A stretch of 64,000 bases of DNA, taken from contig CM047426.1 of NCBI GenBank assembly GCA_026168455.1, positions 52,621,085-52,685,084 of the forward strand, read 5' to 3'. The stretch is from Theocolax elegans (Eukaryota; Arthropoda; Insecta; Hymenoptera; Cerocephalidae). Below, in pieces: positions 9,419-20,600 of this stretch; positions within the stretch are counted from its first letter, which is position 1; the number at the start of each line of letters is the position of its first letter. The notes beneath the pieces are model-generated. The model worked only from the letters and a program-made list of their open reading frames with translations, was not told the DNA's origin and did not search any database. Both the position numbers and the translations under genes were made by a program.

Positions 9419-9440
9419 TATATTCGTCGTTATGTGAGGT

Positions 9441-9898
9441 TGAATATCGCATAATTTAAAAAATGTCTCGTATTATTTAAATTATTTGATAATAATAGTT
9501 TTTAATTAATTGTGATAAATATGTAGTAGATTGCTATGCATTAACAGATGCTATACAAATTAGTAAAAATTAATAAGAAATCACGGCCTTTTATCAAGTC
9601 GCGAGTGTCGATAGAACGGGTTGCGTCGGTCTCTCGTTCGACTAGAGTCCGTGCGCGCATGCGCAGTTGTGCTTCCCGCGTCGATACTAGTGAGGTTCAC
9701 GTCGCTCGGGACCGTTTCAGCTGGATAACAAAACGGCTTGTATACATTGTTGTGTTTTTTCGTGAGCATTGTGGTATATGGTGAAAAATTCGAAATACTG
9801 GATCTTGATTTTTCTGACTACATCAATGTTGCCGAGTTCATACAATTACTCTTGTATAAGATAAATACCCAGCTATCCAGTGTTTGATGGCGTCCGAC
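9441..9898. other. Right flank of the hairpin array, non-coding
   Basis: AT-rich up to 9580, then a GC-richer patch (9600-9735). That patch loosely resembles the left flank of the hairpin array at 7155-7240: both contain GCGCATGCGCA, then ACTAGTGA, then a GGATAAC or GGATTACC string. Open frames at 9548-9784 and 9581-9769 have no recognisable product. Confidence 0.4.
9655..9665. promoter_or_regulatory. NRF1-like site GCGCATGCGCA
   Basis: Matches the NRF-1 consensus and mirrors the site at 7162 on the other side of the hairpin array. Function is only suggested. Confidence 0.3.
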
Positions 9899-10420
9899 TT
9901 AAGGGGATGTCGGAGCTATAGCCTCCATCAAAAGCCGCTCGATCTCTCGGTTTCGAATGGCGCTGTAGTCAGGTGTCGATTTCTACGATAAACGTACTTA
10001 AAACATAAATTATAAATTTTACAGCTACATAGAGCTGTTGAAAGATACTTTCCCCCCTAGCTATGACTAAACTTAAGGTAATTATAATATTACTCTTGGA
10101 AGCAAATGTTTATTTTTTTAAAGAAATGTGAAATACGTTGCGTGTAGCATTACGGCAGATATAGATTCATTGAATATGAGACGTATTTCACATTTCTTTA
10201 AAAAAATAAACATTTGCTTCCAAGAGTAATATTATAATTACCTTAAGTTTAGTCATAGCTAGGGGGGAAAGTATCTTTCAACAGCTCTATGTAGCTGTAA
10301 AATTAATAATTTATGTTTTAAGTACGTTTATCGTAGAAATCGACACCTGACTACAGCGCCATTCGAAACCGAGAGATCGAGCGGCTTTTGATGGAGGCTA
10401 TAGCTCCGACATCCCCTTAA
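9899..10420. mobile_element. Foldback/MITE element: near-perfect 240-bp palindrome with TTAA ends
   Basis: The left arm (9899-10138) and right arm (10181-10420) are reverse complements over 240 bases, with one mismatch that I can find (A at 10014). They surround a 42-bp centre (10139-10180). Both ends read TTAAGGGGATGTCGGAGC toward the inside, so TTAA sits at each border, as for piggyBac- or Kolobok-type insertions. No transposase is present, so it would be non-autonomous. Such high arm identity means a recent insertion, ongoing arm-arm gene conversion, or selection on the hairpin. A transcript through it would form a long double-stranded RNA. Confidence 0.85.
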
Positions 10421-10700
10421 AGGTTATGTTTGATACCCAAGGAAATGCAAACAAATCACGTGTGATGGATGTCGGGCTATCTTGTAGGTAAGAAATTAAC
10501 TGATTGACCGTATTTATGAGACTTGTGTTTATAGGTTTGGTTGCTGTTTTTCTCTTTAATTATTGCATTGATCATCTTTTATTTGTATGAATGTTTAGTT
10601 TATGTACAAAAAACTTTTTAGATACTACCAGGTTGGCGTCAAAATGCATTTGTACATCCCTGTCAGTAGTCGGATCCGGATTGAAATTCATTTGGTCTTT
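10421..10700. repeat. Old local duplication, copy 1
   Basis: AGGTTATGTTTGAT, then ATTAACTGATTGACCGTA, ATTATTGCATTGATC and CATTTGTACATCCCTG recur in the same order at 11043-11385 with substitutions. The second copy carries about 65 extra bases after the first motif. No open frame spans it. Confidence 0.65.
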
Positions 10701-11042
10701 CTTAATCCAGGTAACCTCCTGTTACTAATAGATAGCTACGACAGCCATGATATTTTCGAATTAACAGTAGATCTATGATGTCATTGAATCCTCTAGCTAA
10801 TGCTGAATACAATTGCCAATTGGACCTCGAACAGCTGTCTATAATAGCAATGGAATCTCCATCTAACTGCTGGTTACAGTAGCCATAGGATCCCTACCTG
10901 TGAGTTGGTTGCTGTCCATATTTACGTCCACTAATCATCTACCAAACCCAAGTACTTCAATTAATGCAACGGCTTTTGTCTGTATTAGTAATTGAGCAGT
11001 CCATATACGAGAAATTTCAGGTACTCCTTGCATACACGTAAT
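10701..11042. other. Non-coding, with faint short repeats
   Basis: No gene. Loosely related strings such as TACGACAGCCATGATA (10738), ATAGCAATGGAATCTCC (about 10844) and CAGTAGCCATAGGATCCC (about 10876) recur here and again at about 11410-11530. They suggest a very old minisatellite or repeated exon remnant. Confidence 0.3.
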
Positions 11043-11385
11043 GAAGGTTATGTTTGATTGCATACATATTATTGTCTATAGAAATAATACCCAACGCCAA
11101 ACCATTATGCAGATCTTATTCTCTACCTAAAGAAGTACAATCAAATTATGTGTAAAGGATGTAGGACTATCTTTTGAGTGAAAAATTAACCGATTGACCG
11201 TAATTATGAGAGTTGCATTTGTAGATTAGGTTACAGTTCTTACTCTTCAATTATTGCATCGGTTTCCTTTTATATGTGTGAATGATTAGTTCATGTAAAA
11301 AAACTTTTTAGTTACTTCCAGGTTAATGTCTAAGTGCATTTGTACATCTCTGCCAGTGATCGGATTCGGATTGAAGTTTAGTACA
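11043..11385. repeat. Old local duplication, copy 2
   Basis: Counterpart of 10421-10700: AGGTTATGTTTGAT, ATTAACCGATTGACCGTA, ATTATTGCATCGGTT and CATTTGTACATCTCTG appear in the same order. The offset is about 622 bp at the start and about 690 bp after the extra segment. Confidence 0.65.
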
Positions 11386-11595
11386 ACATTCATAGAATCT
11401 TCCACTAAATGCAGACTGCGATGACAATGGATCCTTTATTTATCTGCTGTCTACTAGCCAACTAGTCCTGCATCAAACTACTGTTTGCGATGCCCATGTC
11501 AACACCAGCTAGCGCTTAGCTACGATGCCAACATAAATTTTTATTAAGTAGATTTGGGTAAAATAAGGTAATTCATATAATGATTGCATTGAAGA
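11386..11595. other. Junction DNA before the satellite
   Basis: No gene. Holds the second group of faint CGATG..CAATGG-like strings and then passes without a sharp mobile-element boundary into degenerate satellite sequence at about 11,596. Confidence 0.4.
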
Positions 11596-11745
11596 TCAGA
11601 TGCAGAAAACGAATGCATAAAAAGTGTAGTAATACAGTCAAAAATGTTTTACTAAAAAAAAAAATATATAACAATAGTTGTTAAATTGATTATTATAATA
11701 ATTTTCGTTTCGTATTTCCTGCATCGTCTGCGTATCAAAATGCAG
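11596..11745 (+). repeat. Degenerate edge monomers of the satellite
   Basis: The first units are recognisable (TGCAGAAAACGAATGCAT, then AACAATAGTTGTTAAATTG) but contain an A-run insertion and several substitutions. Units from about 11,746 on match the consensus closely. Decay at the edge with homogeneity inside is typical of arrays maintained by unequal exchange. Confidence 0.75.
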
Positions 11746-11820
11746 AAAACGATGGCATAGAATTATGTATAGCAATAGTTGTTAAATTGATTATTGTAAT
11801 AATTTTGGTTTCAAAATTCC

Positions 11821-11859
11821 TGCATCGTCTGCGTATCAAAATGCAGAAAACGATTGCAT
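11821..11859. other. Example of the conserved dyad box between monomers
   Basis: TGCATCGTCTGC, then GTATC plus AAAAT, then GCAGAAAACGATTGCAT. TGCA, TCGT and CTGC on the left each have their complement on the right (GCAG, ACGA, TGCA), separated by AAA and T bulges, giving a possible 12-bp imperfect stem over a 10-nt loop. The same box recurs about every 100 bp to the end of the window. Confidence 0.8.
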
Positions 11860-12930
11860 GGGAAATGTATAACAGTAGTTGTCAAAATGAACATTGTATA
11901 ATTTTATGGTAACAATTCGTGCATCGTCTGCCTAACAAAATGCAGAAAACGATCGCATAGAATTATGTATAGCAATAGTTGCATAATTGATTATTGTAAT
12001 AATTTTTGGTTTCAAAATTCCTGCATCGTCTGCGGATAAAAATGCAGAAAACGATTGCATGGAAAATGTATAGCAGTAGTTGTCAAAATGATCATTGTAT
12101 AATTTTATGGTAACAATTCGTGCATCGTCTGTGTATGAAAATGCAGAAAACGATTGCATGGAAAATGTATAACTGTAGATGTCAAAATGATCATTGTATA
12201 ATTTTATGGTAACAATTCGTGCATCGTCTGCCCAACAAAATGCAGAAAACGATGGCTTAGAATTATGTATAGCAATAGTTGTTAAATTGATTACTGTAAT
12301 AATTTTGGTTTCAAAATTTCTACATCGACTGCGTATCAAAATGCAGAAAACGATTGCATAAAAAATGTATAACAGTAGTTGACAAATTACCATTGTATAA
12401 TTTTATGGTAACAATTCGTGCATCGTCTGCCTAACAAAATGCAGAAAACGATCGCATAGAATTATGTATAGCAATAGTTGCATAATTGATTATTGTAATA
12501 ATTTTTGGTTTCAAAATTCCTGCATCGTCTGCGTATCAAAATGCAGAAAACGATTGCTTAGAATTATGTATAGCAATAGTTGTTAAATTGATTACTGTAA
12601 TAATTTTGGTTTCAAAATTTCTACATCGACTGCGTATCAAAATGCAGAAAACGATTGCATAGAAAATGTATAACAGTAGTTGTCAAAATGAACATTGTAT
12701 AATTTTATGGTAACAATTCGTGCATCGTCTTCCCAACAAAATGTAGAAAACGATCGCATAGAATTATGTATAGCAATAGTTGTATAATTGATTATTGTAA
12801 TAATTTTTGGTTTCAAAATTCCTGCATCGTCTGCAAATAAAAATGCAGAAAACGATTGCATGGAAAATGTATAGCAGTGGTTGTCAAATTACCATTGTAT
12901 AATTTTATGGTAACAATTCGTGCATCGTCT

Positions 12931-14632
12931 GCCTAACAAAATGCAGAAAACGATCGCATAGAATTATGTATAGCAATAGTTGCATAATTGATTATTGTAA
13001 TAATTTTTGGTTTCAAAATTCCTGCATCGTCTGCGGATAAAAATGCAGAAAACGATTGCATAAAAAATGTATAACAGTAGATGTCAAAATGATCATTGTA
13101 TAATTTTATGGTAACAATTCGTGCATCGTCTGTGTATGAAAATGCAGAAAACGATTGCATGGAAAATGTATAACTGTAGATGTCAAAATGATCATTGTAT
13201 AATTTTATGGTAACAATTCGTGCATCGTCTGCCCAACAAAATGCAGAAAACGATGGCTTAGAATTATGTATAGCAATAGTTGTTAAATTGATTACTGTAA
13301 TAATTTTGGTTTCAAAATTTCTACATCGACTGCTTATCAAAATGCAGAAAACGATTGCATAGAAAATGTATAACAGTAGTTGTCAAAATAAACATTGTAT
13401 AATTTTATGGTAACAATTCGTGCATCGTCTTCCCTACAAAATGTAGAAAACGATCGCATAGAATTATGTATAGCAATAGTTGTATAATTGATTATTGTAA
13501 TAATTTTTGGTTTCAAAATTCCTGCATCGTCTGCAAATAAAAATGCAGAAAACGATTGCATGGAAAATGTATAGCAGTAGTTGTCAAATTACCATTGTAT
13601 AATTTTATGGTAACAATTCGTGCATCGTCTGCCTAACAAAATGCAGAAAACGATCGCATAGAATTATGTATAGCAATAGTTGCATAATTGATTATTGTAA
13701 TAATTTTTGGTTTCAAAATTCCTGCATCGTCTGCGGATAAAAATGCAGAAAACGATTGCATAGAAAATGTATAACAGTAGTTGTCAAAATGAACATTGTA
13801 TAATTTTATGGTAACAATTCGTGCATCGTCTTCCCAACAAAATGTAGAAAACGATCGCATAGAATTATGTATAGCAATAGTTGCATAATTGATTATTGTA
13901 ATAATTTTTGGTTTCAAAATTCCTGCATCGTCTGCGTATCAAAATGCAGAAAACGATTGCATGGAAAATGTATAACAGTAGTTGTCAAAATGATCATTGT
14001 ATAATTTTATGGTAACAATTCGTGCATCGTCTGCCCAACAAAATGCAGAAAACGATGGCATAGAATTATGTATAGCAATAGTTGTTTAATTGATTATTGT
14101 AATAATTTTGGTTTCAAAATTTCTACATCGACTGCGTATCAAAATGCAGAAAACGATTGCATAGAAAATGTATAACAGTAGTTGTCAAATTACCATTGTA
14201 TAATTTTATGGTAACAATTCGTGCATCGTCCTGCCTAACAAAATGCAGAAAACGATCGCATAGAATTATGTATAGCAATAGTTGCATAATTGATTATTGT
14301 AATAATTTTTGGTTTCAAAATTCCTGCATCGTCTGCGTATCAAAATGCAGAAAACGATTGCATGGAAAATGTATAACAGTAGTTGTCAAAATGATCATTG
14401 TATAATTTTATGGTAACAATTCGTGCATCGTCTTCCCAACAAAATGTAGAAAACGATCGCATAGAATTATGTATAGCAATAGTTGTATAATTGATTATTG
14501 TAATAATTTTTGGTTTCAAAATTCCTGCATCGTCTGCAAATAAAAATGCAGAAAACGATTGCATGGAAATGTATAGCAGTGGTTGTCAAATTACCATTGT
14601 ATAATTTTATGGTAACAATTCGTGCATCGTCT
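12931..14632 (+). repeat. Higher-order repeat of 1.70 kb (17 monomers), copy 1
   Basis: The order of monomer variants and their diagnostic bases recurs 1,701-1,702 bp downstream. Examples are the A variant with AAATAAACATTG (13386 and 15087), the CTTCCCTAC junction, the AAATA junction cassette, and TTGTTTAATTG. 1,701 divided by 17 is 100.1. Confidence 0.8.
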
Positions 14633-16180
14633 GCCTAACAAAATGCAGAAAACGATCGCATAGAATTATGTATAGCAATAGTTGCATAATTGATTATTGT
14701 AATAATTTTTGGTTTCAAAATTCCTGCATCGTCTGCGGATAAAAATGCAGAAAACGATTGCATAAAAATGTATAACAGTAGATGTCAAAATGATCATTGT
14801 ATAATTTTATGGTAACAATTCGTGCATCGTCTGTGTATGAAAATGCAGAAAACGATTGCATGGAAAATGTATAACTGTAGATGTCAAAATGATCATTGTA
14901 TAATTTTATGGTAACAATTCGTGCATCGTCTGCCCAACAAAATGCAGAAAACGATGGCTTAGAATTATGTATAGCAATAGTTGTTAAATTGATTACTGTA
15001 ATAATTTTGGTTTCAAAATTTCTACATCGACTGCTTATCAAAATGCAGAAAACGATTGCATAGAAAATGTATAACAGTAGTTGTCAAAATAAACATTGTA
15101 TAATTTTATGGTAACAATTCGTGCATCGTCTTCCCTACAAAATGTAGAAAACGATCGCATAGAATTATGTATAGCAATAGTTGTATAATTGATTATTGTA
15201 ATAATTTTTGGTTTCAAAATTCCTGCATCGTCTGCAAATAAAAATGCAGAAAACGATTGCATGGAAAATGTATAGCAGTAGTTGTCAAATTACCATTGTA
15301 TAATTTTATGGTAACAATTCGTGCATCGTCTGCCTAACAAAATGCAGAAAACGATCGCATAGAATTATGTATAGCAATAGTTGCATAATTGATTATTGTA
15401 ATAATTTTTGGTTTCAAAATTCCTGCATCGTCTGCGGATAAAAATGCAGAAAACGATTGCATAGAAAATGTATAACAGTAGTTGTCAAAATGAACATTGT
15501 ATAATTTTATGGTAACAATTCGTGCATCGTCTTCCCAACAAAATGTAGAAAACGATCGCATAGAATTATGTATAGCAATAGTTGCATAATTGATTATTGT
15601 AATAATTTTTGGTTTCAAAATTCCTGCATCGTCTGCGTATCAAAATGCAGAAAACGATTGCATGGAAAATGTATAACAGTAGTTGTCAAAATGATCATTG
15701 TATAATTTTATGGTAACAATTCGTGCATCGTCTGCCCAACAAAATGCAGAAAACGATGGCATAGAATTATGTATAGCAATAGTTGTTTAATTGATTATTG
15801 TAATAATTTTGGTTTCAAAATTTCTACATCGACTGCGTATCAAAATGCAGAAAACGATTGCATAGAAAATGTATAACAGTAGTTGTCAAATTACCATTGT
15901 ATAATTTTATGGTAACAATTCGTGCATCGTCTGCCTAACAAAATGCAGAAAACGATCGCATAGAATTATGTATAGCAATAGTTGCATAATTGATTATTGT
16001 AATAATTTTTGGTTTCAAAATTCCTGCATCGTCTGCGTATCAAAATGCAGAAAACGATTGCATGGAAAATGTATAACAGTAGTTGTCAAAATGATCATTG
16101 TATAATTTTATGGTAACAATTCGTGCATCGTCTTCCCAACAAAATGTAGAAAACGATCGCATAGAATTATGTATAGCAAT
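14633..16180 (+). repeat. Higher-order repeat of 1.70 kb, copy 2 (slightly truncated)
   Basis: Near-identical to 12931-14632, with single-base indels such as CATAAAAATG against CATAAAAAATG. Correspondence ends near 16,180, where the next variants differ (TTGCATAATTG and a GTATC cassette instead of TTGTATAATTG and AAATA). Confidence 0.75.
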
Positions 16181-19100
16181 AGTTGCATAATTGATTATTG
16201 TAATAATTTTTGGTTTCAAAATTCCTGCATCGTCTGCGTATCAAAATGCAGAAAACGATTGCATGGAAAATGTATAACAGTAGTTGTCAAAATGATCATT
16301 GTATAATTTTATGGTAACAATTCGTGCATCGTCTGCCCAACAAAATGCAGCAAACGATGGCATAGCATTATGTATAGCAATAGATGTTTAATTGATTATT
16401 GTAATAATTTTGGTTACAAAATTTCTGCATCGACTGCGTATCAAAATGCAGAAAACGATTGCATGGAAAATGTATAACAGTAATTGTCAAAATGATCATT
16501 GTATAATTTTATGGTAACAATTCGTGCATCGTCTTCCTAACAAAATGTAGAAAACGATCGCATAGAATTATATATAGCAATAGTTGTATAATTGATCATT
16601 GTATTAATTTTTGGTTTCAAAATTCCTGCATCGTCTGCGGATAAAAATGCAGAAAACGATTGCATAAAAAATGTATAACAGTAGTTGTCAAAATGATCAT
16701 TGTATAATTTTATGGTAACAATTCGTGCATCGTCTGTGTATGAAAATGCAGAAAACGATTGCATGGAAAATGTATAACTGTAGATGTCAAAATGATCATT
16801 GTATAATTTTATGGTAACAATTCGTGCATCGTCTGCCCAACAAAATGCAGAAAACGATGGCTTAGAATTATGTATAGCAATAGTTGTTAAATTGATTACT
16901 GTAATAATTTTGGTTTCAAAATTTCTACATCGACTGCGTATCAAAATGCAGAAAACGATTGCATAAAAAATGTATAACAGTAGTTGACAAATTACCATTG
17001 TATAATTTTATGGTAACAATTCGTGCATCGTCTGCCTAACAAAATGCAGAAAACGATCGCATAGAATTATGTATAGCAATAGTTGCATAATTGATTATTG
17101 TAATAATTTTTGGTTTCAAAATTCCTGCATCGTCTGCGGATAAAAATGCAGAAAACGATTGCATGGAAAATGTATAACAGTAGTTGTCAAAATGATCATT
17201 GTATAATTTTATGGTAACAATTCGTGCATCGTCTGTGTATGAAAATGCAGAAAACGATTGCATGGAAAATGTATAACTGTAGATGTCAAAATGATCATTG
17301 TATAATTTTATGGTAACAATTCGTGCATCGTCTGCCCAACAAAATGCAGAAAACGATGGCTTAGAATTATGTATAGCAATAGTTGTTAAATTGATTACTG
17401 TAATAATTTTGGTTTCAAAATTTCTACATCGACTGCGTATCAAAATGCAAAAAACGATTGCATAGAAAATGTATAACAGTAGTTGTCAAAATGAACATTG
17501 TATAATTTTACGGTAACAATTCGTGCATCGTCTTCCCAACAAAATGTAGAAAACGATCGCATAGAATTATGTATAGCAATAGTTGTATAATTGATTATTG
17601 TAATAATTTTTGGTTTCAAAATTCCTGCATCGTCTGCAAATAAAAATGCAGAAAACGATTGCATGGAAAATGTATAGCAGTGGTTGTCAAATTACCATTG
17701 TATAATTTTATGGTAACAATTCGTGCATCGTCTGCCCAACAAAATGCAGAAATCGATGGCATAGAATTATGTATAGCAATAGTTGTATAATTGATTATTG
17801 TAATAATTTTTGGTTTCAAAATTCCTGCATCGACTGCGGATAAAAATGCAGAAAACGATTGCATGGTAAATGTATAACAGTAGTTGTCAAAATGATCATT
17901 GTATAATTTATGGTAACAATTCGTGCATCGTCTGCCTAACAAAATGCAGAAAACGATCGCATAGAATTATGTATAGCAATAGTTGTATAATTGATTATTG
18001 TAATAATTTTTGGTTTCAAAATTCCTGTATCGTCTGCGGATAAAAATGCAGAAAACGATTGCATGGAAAATGTATAACAGTAGTTGTCATAATGATCATT
18101 ATATAATTTTATGGTAACAATTCGTGCATCGTCTGCTTAACAAAATGCAGAAAACGATTGCATGGAAAATGTATAACAGTAGTTGTCAAAATGATCATTG
18201 TATAATTTTATGGTAACAATTCGTGCATCGTCTGCCCAACAAAATGCAGAAAACGATTGCATGGAAAATGTATAACTGTAGATGTCAAAATGATCATTGT
18301 ATAATTTTATGGTAACAATTCGTGCATCGTTGCCCAACAAAATGCAGAAAACGATGGCTTAGAATTATGTATAGCAATAGTTGTTAAATTGATTACTGTA
18401 ATAATTTTGGTTTCAAAATTTCTACATCGACTGCGTATCAAAATGCAGAAAACTATTGCATAGAAAATGTATAACAGTAGTTGTCAAAATGAACATTGTA
18501 TAATTTTATGGTAACAATTCGTGCATCGTCTGCCCAACAAAATGCAGAAAACGATGGCTTAGAATTATGTATAGCAATAGTTGTTAAATTGATTACTGTA
18601 ATAATTTTGGTTTCAAAATTTCTACATCGACTGCGTATCAAAATGCAGAAAACAATTGCATAGCAAATGTATAACAGTAGTTGTCAAACTGAACATTGTA
18701 TAATTTTATGGTAACAATTCGTGCATCGTCTTCCCAACAAAATGTAGAAAACGATCGCATAGAATTATGTGTAGCAATAGTTGTATAATTGATTATTGTA
18801 ATAATTTTTGGTTTCAAAATTCCTGCATCGTCTGCGTATCAAAATGCAGAAAACGATTGCATGGAAAATGTATAGCAGTAGTTGTCAACTTACCATTGTA
18901 TAATTTTATGGTAACAATTCGTGCATCGTCTGCCTAACAAAATGCAGAAAATGATCGCATAGAATTATGTATAGCTATAGTTGTTAAATTGATTATTGTA
19001 ACAATTTTTGGTTTCAAAATTCCTGCATCGTCTGCGGATAAAAATGCAGAAAACGATTGCATGGAAAATGTATAACAGTAGTTGTCAAAATGATCATTGT

Positions 19101-20600
19101 ATAATTTTATGGTAACAATTCGTGCATCGTCTGTGTGTGAAAATGCAGAAAACGATTGCATGGAAAATGTATAACTGTAGATGTCAAAATGATCATTGTA
19201 TAATTTTATGGTAACAATTCGTGCATCGTCTGCCCAACAAAATGCAGAAAACGATGGCTTAGAATTATGTATAGCAATAGTTGTTAAATTGATTACTGTA
19301 ATAATTTTGGTTTCAAAATTTCTACATCGACTGCGTATCAAAATGCAGAAAACTATTGCATAGAAAATGTATAACAGTAGTTGTCAAACTGAACATTGTA
19401 TAATTTTATGGTAACAATTCGTGCATCGTCTGCCCAACAAAATGCAGAAAACGATGGCTTAGGATTATGTATAGCAATAGTTGTTAAATTAATTATTGTA
19501 ATAATTTTGGTTTCAAAATTCCTGCATCGTCTGCGTATCAAAATGCAGAAAACGATTGCATGGAAAATGTATAGCAGTAGTTGTCAAATTACCATTGTAT
19601 AATTTTATGGTAACAATTCGTGCATCGTCTGCCTAACAAAATGCAGAAAACGATCGCATAGAATTATGTATAGCTATAGTTGTTAAATTGATTATTGTAA
19701 CAATTTTTGGTTTCAAAATTCCTGCATCGTCTGCGGATAAAAATGCAGAAAACGATTGCATGGAAAATGTATAACAGTAGTTGTCAAAATGATCATTGTA
19801 TAATTTTATGGTAACAATTCGTGCATCGTCTGTGTGTGAAAATGCAGAAAATGATTGCATGGAAAATGTATAACTGTAGATGTCAAAATGATCATTGTAT
19901 AATTTTATGGTAACAATTCGTGCATCGTCTGCCCAACAAAATGCAGAAAACGATGGCTTAGAATTATGTATAGCAATAGTTGTTAAATTGATTACTGTAA
20001 TAATTTTGGTTTCAAAATTCCTGCATCGTCTGCGGATAAAAATGCAGAAAACGGTTGCAAGGAAAATGTATAACAGTAGTTGTCAAAATGATCATTGTAT
20101 AATTTTATGGTAACAATTCGTGCATCGTCTGTGTATGAAAATGCAGAAAACGATTGCATGGAAAATGTATAACTGTAGATGTCAAAATGATCATTGTATA
20201 ATTTTATGGTAACAATTCGTGCATCGTCTGCCCAACAAAATGCAGAAAACGATCGCATAGAATTATGTATAGCAATAGTTGTATAATTGATTATTGTAAT
20301 AATTTTTGGTTTCAAAATTCCTGCATCGACTGCGGATAAAAATGCAGAAAACGATTGCATGGTAAATGTATAACAGTAGTTGTCAAAATGATCATTGTAT
20401 AATCTTATGGCAACAATTCGTGCATCGTCTGCCCAACAAAATGCAGAAATCGATGGCATAGAATTATGTATAGCTATAGTTGTTAAATTGATTATTGTAA
20501 CAATTTTGGTTTCAAAATTCCTGCATCGTCTGCGTATCAAAATGAAGAAAACGATTGCATGGAAAATGTATAGCAGTAGTTGTCAAATTATCATTGTATA
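15900..20600 (+). repeat. Large duplicated satellite block, clean copy (approximate limits)
   Basis: Shares rare variants in order with 37,700-42,640: GCAGCAAACGATGGCATAGC (16,348), TTATATATAGC with GATCATTGTATTAA (16,568), AACAATTGCATAGC (18,651), GGCTTAGGATTATG (19,455) and GCAGAAATCGATGG (20,442). The offset is about 21.76 kb at the left and about 22.15 kb at the right, the difference being about four extra monomers near 40.26-40.66 kb. Confidence 0.75.

Larger units (their letters stand above)
7195..9440. repeat. Five-copy tandem repeat carrying a GC-rich hairpin in AT-rich DNA
   Basis: Each unit has three parts. First comes an AT-rich lead with ACAAACAAAAATCA and GAAAAAT-like strings and a CAGCTGGAG-like approach. 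Next comes a GC-rich hairpin built from GCCTAGGCGGCCGGCT and AGCCGGCCGCGTAGGC with a 21-nt loop. Last comes a tail with TATATTCG, GGTGTGTAAGGCTAGAAATC, a CCCGGG or GGGGG string, and GACTGAACAAAGTAGCAATG. Hairpin starts are about 7274, 7694, 8275, 8805 and 9366, so spacing is 420, 581, 530 and 561 bp. The hairpin and adjoining tail are far better conserved than the AT-rich spacer. The open frames at 7189-7374 and 8705-8917 simply read through this core (GGRLARRVVELAGR) and share no broader coding signal. Not recognised as a known family. Confidence 0.8.
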
